Shown: positions 37,616 to 45,512, counted from the stretch's first letter. The stretch: 64,000 bases of DNA from Erythrobacter sp. WG (GCF_026586795.1 NZ_JAPFGY010000014.1:26210-90209), one strand, 5' to 3'. A program made the numbers and translations. Notes: a model not told the origin generated them from the letters alone.

Positions 37616-38485
37616 CTAGATGAACTTCTTGTTGCCCATGGGGCCGCGCACCGAGAAGCCCTTGATGTTGGACGTGGCGATGTCGATCTCGCACCGGTAG
37701 GTGCTGCGGATCATGGCTCCGAAGCCGTTCTGGCTGTCAAACGGGCGCTCGATGACGGCGGTCTTGCCGTTGATTACCCGGAACTGCCAACGCTTGGTAT
37801 CGAGGCTCGACGGGCTGACGACGACCTGTTCAAGGATCAGATCGCAAGCGGTCGCGTATTCGACCTCTTTGCCTTGAGCGACTTCTTGGGTCGTCGGCTG
37901 TGAGCGTGATTCACCCTTGCACTTCCAGATGTCGTCGAAGGTGCAGGAGGGCTTGAGATCGGTTTGAACGAGTTTCCCTTGGCGATGTCGTGCAAGGGCC
38001 TCTTCGGCTTGTTTCTGGGTCACCATGAACCGGTTTTCGTTCTCGCAATCCACGAACCAGACCGGCATCCCTTTGGACGACATGTCGGAGACCATGGCGG
38101 TGGTGACGCGGTCACATTCTTCGCTTTCGGCGGCGACGTAAGCGGCCCCCGGCTCAAGTTCGCCAAGTTTGGCGAATGACGCTGCCCCGACGCGGTCGTA
38201 GGTCTCCCCATACTCAGCACGGGTGTAGTTCGCTGGTGTAGCGGTAACGGGCAGCGCTTTCTTCAACACCGCCTCATGGGCTTCGCGCGCTTCTGCGATC
38301 TTTCGGGCGGCTAGCTCCTCTGGTGTGGGCTTAGGGACCGTCGCCGCGAGGCCAATGAACGACGCCACGGCTGCCAGCGCGAAATGCCAGCGCTTAGAAT
38401 TGCGGAGGTAGGGATAGATCACACCGACGAAGCAAGCGAGCAGGAGGAGAAGGAACAGAACCGGTGTAAGCAACGTCAACTCCAT
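37616..38485 (-). CDS. Membrane-anchored hypothetical protein
   Basis: 289 aa. Two N-terminal hydrophobic segments (residues 3-25 and 33-50) precede a soluble domain with a KxxE-rich helix (EELAARKIAEAREAHEAVLKK) and paired cysteines (EECDRV, VDCENEN, PSCTFDDIWKCKGES, TACDLI, TYRCEID). No family was recognised. The sequence MPVWFVDCENENRFMVTQKQAEEALARH suggests a small alpha-beta domain. It is the first gene of the minus-strand train, divergent from the XRE regulator, and immediately upstream of the restriction enzyme, so it may be linked to it; the function is unknown. Confidence 0.65.
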   Translation of the reverse strand: MELTLLTPVLFLLLLLACFVGVIYPYLRNSKRWHFALAAVASFIGLAATVPKPTPEELAARKIAEAREAHEAVLKKALPVTATPANYTRAEYGETYDRVGAASFAKLGELEPGAAYVAAESEECDRVTTAMVSDMSSKGMPVWFVDCENENRFMVTQKQAEEALARHRQGKLVQTDLKPSCTFDDIWKCKGESRSQPTTQEVAQGKEVEYATACDLILEQVVVSPSSLDTKRWQFRVINGKTAVIERPFDSQNGFGAMIRSTYRCEIDIATSNIKGFSVRGPMGNKKFI

Positions 38486-38596
38486 TTAGTTCAACGTGTT
38501 AGAGCCTAGACCGGCACTCATAATTCCGCCTCTGACAAGATAAAGCAGGATTTTGGGTTCCTTCGGATTTTCAGCCTCGATCCGCAGAAGGCGGCT

Positions 38597-38947
38597 ATGG
38601 AGGCGCGCAAATTGAGCAAGCTGACTGAGCGGTTCGGAGGTGCAGTGCGTCAACGGCGCAAGGCGCACGGGATGACGCAAGCCGCTCTCGGGGATGCCGT
38701 TGGCCTTAGTGAGGAATGGGTGCGCCGGATCGAGCGGGGGACTGGCGCACCTTCCTTCGACACACTCGAAGCGCTGGCCGTGGCCTTTCATTGCACCGTC
38801 GCGGACCTGTTTGCGCCGATGTCTGAGCGCGACGTGGCTAGTGCCCGGATCGAGACATTGTTGTCCAGCGTGCCAGACGACGATCTGCCATGGATGGAGG
38901 AACTCATTCGCGTCGCCGCGCGCCGGTCGACGCGTCACAATCCCTGA
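38597..38947 (+). CDS. XRE family helix-turn-helix regulator
   Basis: 116 aa. HTH at residues about 14-60: GMTQAALGDAVGLSEEWVRRIERGTGAPSFDTLEALAVAF, followed by a C-terminal helix (DLPWMEELIRVAARR). Small XRE proteins of this kind serve as controllers of restriction-modification genes and integrative elements. It is divergent from the 289-aa gene that heads the restriction train (111 bp apart) and convergent with the integrase, a suitable place to repress both; its operator has not been identified. Confidence 0.85.
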   Translation: MEARKLSKLTERFGGAVRQRRKAHGMTQAALGDAVGLSEEWVRRIERGTGAPSFDTLEALAVAFHCTVADLFAPMSERDVASARIETLLSSVPDDDLPWMEELIRVAARRSTRHNP

Positions 38948-39075
38948 GGCCGCCTCAGGAGCCTCTGGTGTTCGCCGGACCGGCTACAACACTCTGGGGC
39001 ACCGTGAAGCCTCGCGCTCTTGCAGGCGTTCGTCCCCGGGGCGAAAACCAGCAGTGCCGAACACCGCGCCAGAGT

Positions 39076-39089
39076 TGCAACCGGTTGCA
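39076..39089. repeat. 14-bp palindrome TGCAACCGGTTGCA, copy 4
   Basis: It lies 3 bases past the stop codon of the integrase gene (stop 39093-39095, minus strand), between the convergent XRE and integrase genes. It is the third copy found within 1-4 bases after a stop codon in this part of the island. Confidence 0.65.
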
Positions 39090-39092
39090 ATA

Positions 39093-40835
39093 TCAGCCGA
39101 CATCTTGCCGCCTTTGTGCAGGTGCGACGATTACCGAGCGAAGGCTGAACGGGGCGTATGACACCCTTTTGAGGGCACGGTGGAGGAGGGGCACCGCGCC
39201 CCGGTTGCCATAGCGCTGGCCTTGGTTGACGGTCGCCCAACCTCCAAGCGCGTGGGCCGTTTCCTCCGCGATGTCGGCCATGCGGCACGCATCCCTGAAC
39301 CCGTGCCGGAAGCTGTGAAACACCAATGCAGGATCAGATAGGCCAACGCTGTCCATGAACCGACCGAACCATTTTGAGAGGTTGTGGGAGTAGTTGCCTT
39401 TCGAGCTTGGTTGCAGAGCGGGGAAGAGGCGCTGATCGCGGGCGACGCTCTCGACGAATTCCAGGAAGCCCGATGCCAGAAGCTCGTCATGGATGGGGAC
39501 GATCCGCTCGCTGGTCCGGTTCTTGAAGCGCTTTTCCTTCACCGCTCGACCGCTTGCATCGAAGCGTGTGAGGTTGAGGCACTTGATGCCGTCAACCTCG
39601 ATCACGTCCTCGGTCCGAAGTTGGCAAAGCTCTTCCGCTCGCGCACCGGTGTAAGCGGCTAGGGCTGGCACCCAGAACTTGTGCGGAGCCTCTTGCCGAT
39701 GTGGGGCGAGGACGTTGAAGATCAGGGCTAGTTCCGCCGCTGTCATGCCCCGCCGCTCGACCTCAGCACCACCTTTCGGTTTTAGACCTTCGGTGCTGAC
39801 GGTGACACCGTAACCATGGAGCTTGCCCCAGCGAAGTAGGGCTGAAAGGTTCTGGACGTAGCTAGCGACGGTGTTGGGCGCGAGGCGCTTGTGGTTCCCT
39901 TTGGTGCTGGCCGCAATCGACTGGGCGAGGGTCAACTTGGGGAACTTCTTGGTCCCGTTGGCGGGGAGGCTTTCGAGAAAGGTCACGAGATCGACGCAGC
40001 GTTGGCGCGTGACATCGCGAACCGGTAGCTGGTTCCCCCAGCATTCTTCGATCACGCGGAACAGCAGCCCGTATTTGCGCGCTGTGCTCTCAGTGCCATG
40101 GAGCTTTTCCCGTTCTGCCCGGAACGCACCGACAAGATCACCGACACAATAGATCCCTGCGGGCGGCTGGGAGCCATCAGGATTGAAGATGGGATGGGGC
40201 GGCGCTGTCTGCTGCCCAGTCAAGTGATCACGCGCCAGCATCGCCTCAAAACGGAGCCCATCAGAGATCAGAGACTTGAGAGTAGCGTAGGCAATGCTGT
40301 CGCGATTGACGGCCGGATACATCGTCTGCGTTCTTACCGTGCCTATGCGGTAGGGCTTACTTGGCACGCCCCGCTCTGACAGAAGGCGATCGACCATCCG
40401 TGCGACCACATCCCCCACGTCATCTTCGCGCGTTTTGATGGCAGCGAGGTCCCGCTCAAGCTCGCCAAGGAAGTCGTCCAAATCGTCGACCAAGTCTGCG
40501 TCAGGTCGGCGGTAGTCGGCTCGGGCGTCCCACCAGCCGCGCACAATGCCTTCTAGTGCCGATCGGCCAAGATTTTCGATGCAGCCGGTTGCAAGCGCAG
40601 CTTCGACTAAGGAGCGAGCATGCAATTCCTCTCTCTTGCGTTGGAAGTCTTCCTCGATCTCTGCAAGCTTGAACGGGTAGCGCCGTTTCGCTTCGCGTAA
40701 GTCTTTGGTTGCGAGGGTCTTACGAACGGTGTTCGAGGGGTAGAGGTGCTTAAGATCGGCTGGAACGCTTTTGCGAACCGTCCAAGTGCCTTCACGTGGC
40801 GTCAAGCCGGGATATCGGGCCATCTCGTCGTCCAT
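39093..40835 (-). CDS. int: Tyrosine-type site-specific integrase of the island
   Basis: 580 aa (ATG 40835; ATG 40823, giving MARYPGLTPREG, is an alternative). The N-terminal 60 residues (TWTVRKSVPADLKHLYPSNTVRKTLATKDLREAKRR) match the DUF6538-type arm-binding domain, followed by a SAM-like core-binding domain and the catalytic domain with Arg in AYTGARAEELCQLR, H-x-x-R in HSFRHGFRDACR, the H/W position in LGGWATVNQGQRYGNR and its nucleophile Tyr. The start codon directly abuts the GTGTCACA repeat pair, so the enzyme may repress its own gene. The gene lies 87 bp from the tRNA-Ile2, the classic position of an integrase next to its attachment site. Confidence 0.92.
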   Translation of the reverse strand: MDDEMARYPGLTPREGTWTVRKSVPADLKHLYPSNTVRKTLATKDLREAKRRYPFKLAEIEEDFQRKREELHARSLVEAALATGCIENLGRSALEGIVRGWWDARADYRRPDADLVDDLDDFLGELERDLAAIKTREDDVGDVVARMVDRLLSERGVPSKPYRIGTVRTQTMYPAVNRDSIAYATLKSLISDGLRFEAMLARDHLTGQQTAPPHPIFNPDGSQPPAGIYCVGDLVGAFRAEREKLHGTESTARKYGLLFRVIEECWGNQLPVRDVTRQRCVDLVTFLESLPANGTKKFPKLTLAQSIAASTKGNHKRLAPNTVASYVQNLSALLRWGKLHGYGVTVSTEGLKPKGGAEVERRGMTAAELALIFNVLAPHRQEAPHKFWVPALAAYTGARAEELCQLRTEDVIEVDGIKCLNLTRFDASGRAVKEKRFKNRTSERIVPIHDELLASGFLEFVESVARDQRLFPALQPSSKGNYSHNLSKWFGRFMDSVGLSDPALVFHSFRHGFRDACRMADIAEETAHALGGWATVNQGQRYGNRGAVPLLHRALKRVSYAPFSLRSVIVAPAQRRQDVG

Positions 40836-40855
40836 GTGTCACAGTTTAGTGTCAC
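40836..40855 (+). repeat. Putative integrase arm-site pair, right end
   Basis: GTGTCACA (40836-40843), five bases, then GTGTCAC (40849-40855). Same units, spacing and strand as 7657-7676, and 63 bp from the right 18-bp repeat against 64 bp on the left. The first unit begins at the base next to the integrase ATG. Confidence 0.68.
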
Positions 40856-40918
40856 AGTCCGACCAAGAAAAGCCTTGATCCCCAGATTGTTGCGCCTTTT
40901 CAATCGCCCCTCCGGCCC

Positions 40919-40936
40919 CCGGTGGGCCCGGCAGGA
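40919..40936 (+). repeat. Putative attR: 18-bp repeat overlapping the tRNA-Ile2 3' end
   Basis: CCGGTGGGCCCGGCAGGA identical to 7575-7592. Bases 40923-40936 are the discriminator, the 3' strand of the acceptor stem and most of the 3' T-stem of the tRNA, so integration here keeps the tRNA intact. Confidence 0.75.
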
Positions 40937-40995
40937 TTTGAACCCGCGACCTAGCCGTTATGAGCGGCCAGCTCTAACCGCTGAGCTACAGGCCC
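40923..40995 (-). tRNA. tRNA-Ile2 (anticodon CAT, lysidine type)
   Basis: On the minus strand: acceptor GGGCCTG / CGGGCCC, D arm AGCTC...GAGC, anticodon arm GGCCG-CTCATAA-CGGCT with CAT, T arm with TTCAAAT, discriminator A. CCA is not encoded (the genome reads CCG). The body strongly resembles E. coli ileX (TAGCTCAG-GGTTAGAGC, CTCATAA), so it is tRNA-Ile2, not a tRNA-Met; it needs lysidine modification of the anticodon to read AUA. It is the proposed integration site of the island. Confidence 0.9.
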
Positions 40996-41083
40996 CGCGC
41001 CGCAGGGCGGGTGCCGGAGGGCAGGCGACGGGCAGGCACTAGCTTGCGCGGGGCGGGGACACAAGCGCGCAGACGCCCGCCGG

Positions 41084-42085
41084 CTAGTGCCCGGTAGCGG
41101 CGAGGACGTCGGCGATCGTGCAGGGGCGCACGCGGCGCTCGGCGAGCCGGGCATAGACCGCCTCGAGCCAGGCATAGAGCCGGTCGACTGCGCCCTCGGT
41201 CGCGGCATAGGGGGTGTGGCCGGGGGCAAGCGAGGGGCTGTGGAAGGACAGCACCAGCACCGGAAGATCGCTGGCAAGCGCGAGATCGATACCGCGCAGC
41301 GCCTCCTCGATCGAGACGCCTTCCGGGGTGAGGGCGATCCGTTCCAGCAAGCCGAGGCGGGTCAGCGCGCCGAGGCCGCGCGGGATCTGCGCGGCAGGGC
41401 GGCGCAGGCCCCGGCCGAAGACGCGCAGCGCGCCGGCATGGACGCTCGTCACGGGCAGTTCGAGCAGCCGGCTGGCCGCGTCCACCCAGTAGGGGGCGAG
41501 CGGGTGGCGCATATAGTCGGGCCCGCCTTCCGGACTGTAGTCGAACAGCGGCCTTACCGATGTGTCCACCTTCATGCCGTGGCGGATCAGCAGCTCGGCG
41601 GTGTGCGGGCCGAGCCCGTAGCGCCCGGCCCGGTAGACCAGCGGCGCGGTGCCGAACGCGGTCTCGATCGCGTCCCGCAGCACGGCGAACTTGGCCTCCT
41701 CGAGCTCCGGAGGGAGGTTGCCGGCGAAGGAGTTGTGCATCGTCACCTCCTCCGCGAAGGGCGGGTTCACCCAGGGGTGGAGCTGCACGCCCACTTCGGC
41801 AGTGCCCCGCCGCACCGCATCGCCGAGGATTTCCACCGCGCGCGCGTCGGAGACGATCGGCCAGTCGACGAGATAGACGGGCGCGACGCCGATGCTCTCG
41901 CAGAAGGCCTGGAAGCGCGGGATCGCGGCGACGTGGCTCAGCCCATGGCCTTCGCGCGCGAAGGGGCCGCGCCAGTTGAACTCCTCCTCGGTGTCGACCG
42001 TCAGCAGCACGCGCCGGCCGAAGCCGGGCGCAAAGCCCGCGCGGCGCCCGGCGGGCGGGATGTCGAGCATCGATGGTGTCGTCAT
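41084..42085 (-). CDS. Polysaccharide deacetylase family protein (WalW-like)
   Basis: 333 aa with a NodB-type fold. The catalytic/metal aspartates are in VLLTVDTEEEF near residue 30, and a metal histidine in VGVQLHPWVNPPF near 108; later VYRAGRYGLGPHTAELLIRHG matches the family. The protein lacks a signal peptide and may work in the cytoplasm on sugar precursors or on surface polysaccharide assembly. Such WalW-type proteins usually sit in exopolysaccharide regions with glycosyltransferases. Here the nearest partner is the sensor kinase upstream on the same strand, 26 bp away. The substrate is unknown. Confidence 0.8.
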   Translation of the reverse strand: MTTPSMLDIPPAGRRAGFAPGFGRRVLLTVDTEEEFNWRGPFAREGHGLSHVAAIPRFQAFCESIGVAPVYLVDWPIVSDARAVEILGDAVRRGTAEVGVQLHPWVNPPFAEEVTMHNSFAGNLPPELEEAKFAVLRDAIETAFGTAPLVYRAGRYGLGPHTAELLIRHGMKVDTSVRPLFDYSPEGGPDYMRHPLAPYWVDAASRLLELPVTSVHAGALRVFGRGLRRPAAQIPRGLGALTRLGLLERIALTPEGVSIEEALRGIDLALASDLPVLVLSFHSPSLAPGHTPYAATEGAVDRLYAWLEAVYARLAERRVRPCTIADVLAATGH

Positions 42086-42111
42086 GATCCCCTTCGCCCC
42101 CCGGCGCGGCG

Positions 42112-43932
42112 TCAGCCGCCGAGTGCGCCGGGCAGGACCGAGCTATCGCTCACCAGCGGCAGGGTCAACTCCACCGCATCGCCTTGGCGTGCAAGGTCGC
42201 CCCCGCAGGCGCGCGCCTCGGCACGGGCGAGCCGGAGCGCGAAGCCGGTCCCGAACAGGCCCGGGGTGATCGTCGCCGAGGTGTTGCGCACGGTGGCGGC
42301 GAAGAGGTTTTCCTCGCCGGCGAGCCGGGCGGGAAGGGTGCAGACCAGCCGCCCGAGCCCGCGTCCCGCGCCGCCTACCAGCGGGGAGAGCGTCACCGCG
42401 ATCCGCTCGCCCGGCGCGCAGGCGCCGGCAAGGCTCGCGAGCAGCCGCCACACCAGGCCCTCGGCATCCTCGGCATCGATCCCGATCAGCAGCGCCGGGG
42501 TTTTGGGAAAGGCGAGCGCGAGGCCGGCATCCTGCGGATCGAGCGCGGCGGCGAGCTGCGCGGCGGTGCGACGCACCAGCGCGGCAAGGTCGACCTCGCC
42601 CGGGGTCATGTCCAGGGCTCCGGATTCGAGCCGCGCCAGGCGGTCGAGCTCCTCGAACCCGGCAAGGATCCGCGCGGCATCTGCGGCGATCGCGGCGGCG
42701 AGCGCGCGGTATTCGTGCGGTGCCGGGCCAAACAGCTGCTGCTGGATCACCTCGGCATAGCCCTGCACTGCGGTCACGGGGGTGCGCAATTCGTGGAGCA
42801 GCTGGCGGATACGGTCGGCCTCGCGCGCGGCGGGATGATCCGCGCCGCCGGCCGCTTCGGCGGGCCGGCGCAAGCGGCCGATATAGCCTGCGAAATGACC
42901 GTCCTCGCCGAACCGCGGCTCGGCATCGAGGGTCCAGCTCCCGGCGATGGCTGGCGCCCCATCGAGGGTGACGGCGGCGCGCAGGATCGGCTGGCGGCGG
43001 GTGAAGGCGCGGGCGAGGCTCGAGGGCTCGCCGGCCCCGGGTGCAGCGGCGAACAGCCGGGTGCCGATCACCATCGGCGCGACCTCGGGCACCGCCCAGG
43101 CGATCCGCCCGGAGGTGTCCGCGGAAAAGCCGAACGACGTGACCGGGCGCCCGCTGCGCTCCGGCAGCTCGCCGAGCGGCAGGCGCGGCGAACGGTCGAG
43201 TTCGGCAGGCGTTTCGCTGCGCTCGCGGCGGAACTGGGCGATGCGTTCGACCAGCGCCGAGATTTCGGTGCGGGCATTGTCGTCGCGGTCGCGGCGGCGG
43301 TCCTGCGCCGGCTCGGGCGGAGGGGAGGGGGCGCCGCGCAGTGGCATGGGGATCACCGCGCCCGGCGGCTCGGGAGCGCGCTGCATGGGGGCGGCGGGGG
43401 TATCGCGGAAGGGGGCGGGCGCATCGGGGCGCAGCGCACTGGGCGCCTCGTCGACGGGTTCACGGGTCGGCACCGCCTCGGCGGGCGGAGGCAGGCCGCG
43501 ATCATGCACGCCGAGCCTCGCAAGCAGCGCCTCGACATCCACCGGCAAATCGCGGCGCAGGCGCAGAAAGCCGCGCGCGCGCACCGGCAGGCGCGGGATC
43601 AGCGCGCTCCATTCCTCCGCCGTCAGCTCGGCACGGGCAAGCGCGGCAGCAGCGACCTCCGGCTCGTCATCGGCGAGGTGGAAGGCGAGTTCGGGGTTGC
43701 GGAACCGCCAGCCGGGCTCGCGGATCATTCGGGCGCGGGTCTGGCCCGGGATCGCCTCGCCGAGCGCGGACATCCGCAGCCAGGCCGCCGCCATCAGGCT
43801 GCTGTCGCCGCCGCGCCCCTGCGTCCGGTCGCGCCCGAGCAGGTCGAGCAACTGGCGGAACTGGGTGCGCTGGTTCGCCTCGCCGGTGGCGCGCTGGCGC
43901 AACACGGTGGCTAGGCGATCGTCAAAGAACAA
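42112..43932 (-). CDS. Sensor histidine kinase, soluble, HisKA type
   Basis: 606 aa without evident membrane segments. The first 130 residues are helical, followed by a proline/alanine-rich linker (about 140-230), a PAS-like region and the dimerisation domain with phospho-accepting His380 in LLHELRTPVTAVQGYAEVI. The ATPase part is degenerate (no clear N-box, weak G-box), so autokinase activity is uncertain. The start is TTG 43932 with GAGGAG six bases upstream. No response regulator is adjacent. It may sense an intracellular cue; the 3' end lies 26 bp from the deacetylase gene. Confidence 0.72.
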   Translation of the reverse strand: MFFDDRLATVLRQRATGEANQRTQFRQLLDLLGRDRTQGRGGDSSLMAAAWLRMSALGEAIPGQTRARMIREPGWRFRNPELAFHLADDEPEVAAAALARAELTAEEWSALIPRLPVRARGFLRLRRDLPVDVEALLARLGVHDRGLPPPAEAVPTREPVDEAPSALRPDAPAPFRDTPAAPMQRAPEPPGAVIPMPLRGAPSPPPEPAQDRRRDRDDNARTEISALVERIAQFRRERSETPAELDRSPRLPLGELPERSGRPVTSFGFSADTSGRIAWAVPEVAPMVIGTRLFAAAPGAGEPSSLARAFTRRQPILRAAVTLDGAPAIAGSWTLDAEPRFGEDGHFAGYIGRLRRPAEAAGGADHPAAREADRIRQLLHELRTPVTAVQGYAEVIQQQLFGPAPHEYRALAAAIAADAARILAGFEELDRLARLESGALDMTPGEVDLAALVRRTAAQLAAALDPQDAGLALAFPKTPALLIGIDAEDAEGLVWRLLASLAGACAPGERIAVTLSPLVGGAGRGLGRLVCTLPARLAGEENLFAATVRNTSATITPGLFGTGFALRLARAEARACGGDLARQGDAVELTLPLVSDSSVLPGALGG

Positions 43933-44200
43933 CAGCGTCTCCTCTTGCGCCCGGCACGCGCCCGAATCGGCGCAAGGGTTGAAGGCCCACGGTGCATACC
44001 GCGCGCCAGCCTCGCCGTCTTACCACCCCCGGCCGATAGTCACAGTCTGACGCAAAAGGCGCGTTGCAAAGCGGGACAATTGCTGGCAGACCTAATAATA
44101 TTAGCCGGGCGTGCCATTCCGCACGCGTCTTGTTTCCCGGTATCATGTTGCAGGCGCGCCGCCCGCTTTGCCGGGCCGCGCCGGGGGGAGTTTTAGCCAC

Positions 44201-44662
44201 GTGGCCAATCTCGACGAAATCGACCGCCGCCTGCTGGCGGAACTGCAGGCGGAAGGCCGCGTCACCAATGTCGAACTCGCCCAGCGCGTCGGGCTGACCG
44301 CGCCGCCGTGCCTGCGCCGGGTGCGCGGCCTCGAGGAGGACGGGGTGATCCGCGGCTATCACGCCGATCTCGACCCGTCGAAGCTCGGCTTCGCGATCAC
44401 CGTCTTCGCGATGGTCAGCCTCAAGAGCCAGGCCGAAAGCTCCCTGCGCGAGTTCGAGGAGCATATGCGCGCTCTGCCCGAAGTGCGCGAGTGCCATATG
44501 CTCAACGGCGAGATCGACTTCATCCTCAAGATCGTCAGCAAGGATTTGCAGAGCTTCCAGGAGTTCCTGACCGGCAAGCTGACTCCGGCGCCCAATGTGG
44601 AAAGCGTCAAGACCTCGCTGACAATCCGCACCGCCAAGCAGGAGCCGGGCGTGCCGCTGTGA
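44201..44662 (+). CDS. Lrp/AsnC family transcriptional regulator
   Basis: 153 aa from GTG 44201 (GGGGGAG about 10 bp upstream). The N-terminal HTH is typical (DEIDRRLLAELQAEGRVTNVELAQRVGLTAPPCLRRVRGLEEDGVI) and the C-terminal RAM domain (residues about 65-140) carries the amino-acid-binding fold (VRECHMLNGEIDFILKIVSKDL). Members bind amino acids and control amino-acid metabolism. It overlaps the GFA gene by 4 bp (GTGA), so the two are coupled, and it is divergent from the sensor kinase (269 bp apart). Confidence 0.92.
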   Translation: MANLDEIDRRLLAELQAEGRVTNVELAQRVGLTAPPCLRRVRGLEEDGVIRGYHADLDPSKLGFAITVFAMVSLKSQAESSLREFEEHMRALPEVRECHMLNGEIDFILKIVSKDLQSFQEFLTGKLTPAPNVESVKTSLTIRTAKQEPGVPL

Positions 44663-45105
44663 CCGAAGCGTCACGCCTCGACCATCCCGTCACCGGCCGC
44701 TGCCTGTGCGGCGCGGTGACGATCACGGTGGAGGCGATGGAGGCGCAGGTCGACATCTGTCACTGCGCGATGTGCCAGCGTTGGAGCGGGGCGTTCTATG
44801 CGGGCGTGAAAGGCGAAAACGTCACCGTCGAGGGCGAGGCGGCGGTCACGGCCTACCGTTCGAGCGAATGGGCCGAGCGCGCCTTCTGCGGCACCTGCGG
44901 CAGCAACCTGTGGTACCGCTTCCTGCCGACGGGCAGCCGCAGCTTCCTTGCAGGCCTGTTCGACCTGCCCACGGGCTTCGGCATCGAGCGGCAGATTTTC
45001 GTGGACGAGAAGCCCGATTGGTATGATATCGCTCAGGAAAGCCCGATGCTGACCGGCGAGGAAATCATCGCCGAAGCCGAGGCTGCGGGCTTCAGCTTCG
45101 GCTGA
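44659..45105 (+). CDS. GFA family (CENP-V/glutathione-dependent formaldehyde-activating-like) protein
   Basis: 148 aa. The zinc cysteines are all present: GRCLCGAV, CHCAMCQRWSG and FCGTCGSNLWYR. The family includes Gfa, which accelerates glutathione-formaldehyde adduct formation, but most members are of unknown function. GTG 44659 overlaps the Lrp stop. Being co-transcribed with an Lrp-type regulator hints at amino-acid-linked or aldehyde detoxification control, but no substrate can be read. Confidence 0.88.
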   Translation: MTEASRLDHPVTGRCLCGAVTITVEAMEAQVDICHCAMCQRWSGAFYAGVKGENVTVEGEAAVTAYRSSEWAERAFCGTCGSNLWYRFLPTGSRSFLAGLFDLPTGFGIERQIFVDEKPDWYDIAQESPMLTGEEIIAEAEAAGFSFG

Positions 45106-45131
45106 CGTCGATCCCCAAGGAGGGCGCGAAC

Positions 45132-45512
45132 ATGATCGATGAGCCTCCCGTTGCGTCCGCCGTCGTCGCGCCGCCTGACACAGGCGCGCCATCGCTCCCG
45201 CCTCTATCCGAGCGGACCGACGGCGACCTCGTGATCGACCTCACCCGGCTCGTCCCCCGGCCGCCTGCCGAGGATTGCGCCGACGCGGCCCCCGATCCTT
45301 TCCGAAACGACATCTTGGTCTGCGACAAGGCCCCGCGCTCACCCCGTCTCGGCCCGGTGGTGGGCCCTGTGGACGACGGCTTCGCCAGCGCCGTCCCGCG
45401 CGCGCGGATGAAGCTGTCCGACAAGGCGAGCGCCGAGGCGAACCTCATCAAGCAGGGCGTGGGTGGCTTCGACGGAGACGGCGCCGAAGTGCGGGTGAAG
45501 ATAGATTTCTGA
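45132..45512 (+). CDS. Hypothetical protein, 126 aa
   Basis: 126 aa, not recognised. A proline/alanine-rich N terminus is followed by the segment DLVIDLTRLVPRPPAEDCADAAPDPFRND, a middle with LVCDKAPRSPRLGPV and a C-terminal VRVKIDF. There is no clear signal peptide or membrane helix. AGGAGG lies upstream of ATG 45132. It is 27 bp after the GFA gene and may belong to the Lrp unit. It looks like a short conserved protein of this lineage. Confidence 0.6.
   Translation: MIDEPPVASAVVAPPDTGAPSLPPLSERTDGDLVIDLTRLVPRPPAEDCADAAPDPFRNDILVCDKAPRSPRLGPVVGPVDDGFASAVPRARMKLSDKASAEANLIKQGVGGFDGDGAEVRVKIDF

Larger units (their letters stand above)
7575..40936. mobile_element. Putative ~33-kb integrative genomic island at tRNA-Ile2(CAT)
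   Basis: The proposed element is bounded by an 18-bp direct repeat (7575-7592 and 40919-40936) overlapping the 3' end of tRNA-Ile2. It carries a 580-aa tyrosine integrase adjacent to the tRNA, and has matching repeat pairs GTGTCACA-N5-GTGTCAC 64 bp inside the left repeat and 63 bp inside the right one. Inside are two further recombinases, a restriction-modification enzyme, immunity-like genes, unknowns, AT-richer spacers and a palindrome not seen outside. Metabolic and envelope cargo (kdp, peptidases) fills the left half. No relaxase or conjugation gene is seen, so it would be an integrative, perhaps mobilisable, element. It could be a composite of several insertions. Confidence 0.72.

Noticed and set aside
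40580..40593. Fifth copy of the 14-bp palindrome inside the integrase gene
   Set aside because: TGCAGCCGGTTGCA has one mismatch and lies in coding sequence, so it may be chance; TGCAACCGTTGCA near 32472 in the resolvase was set aside for the same reason.
40923..40995. Reading the CAT tRNA as tRNA-Met
   Set aside because: Its body (TAGCTCAG-GGTTAGAGC, CTCATAA, TTCAAAT) matches the tRNA-Ile2 type rather than elongator or initiator Met.
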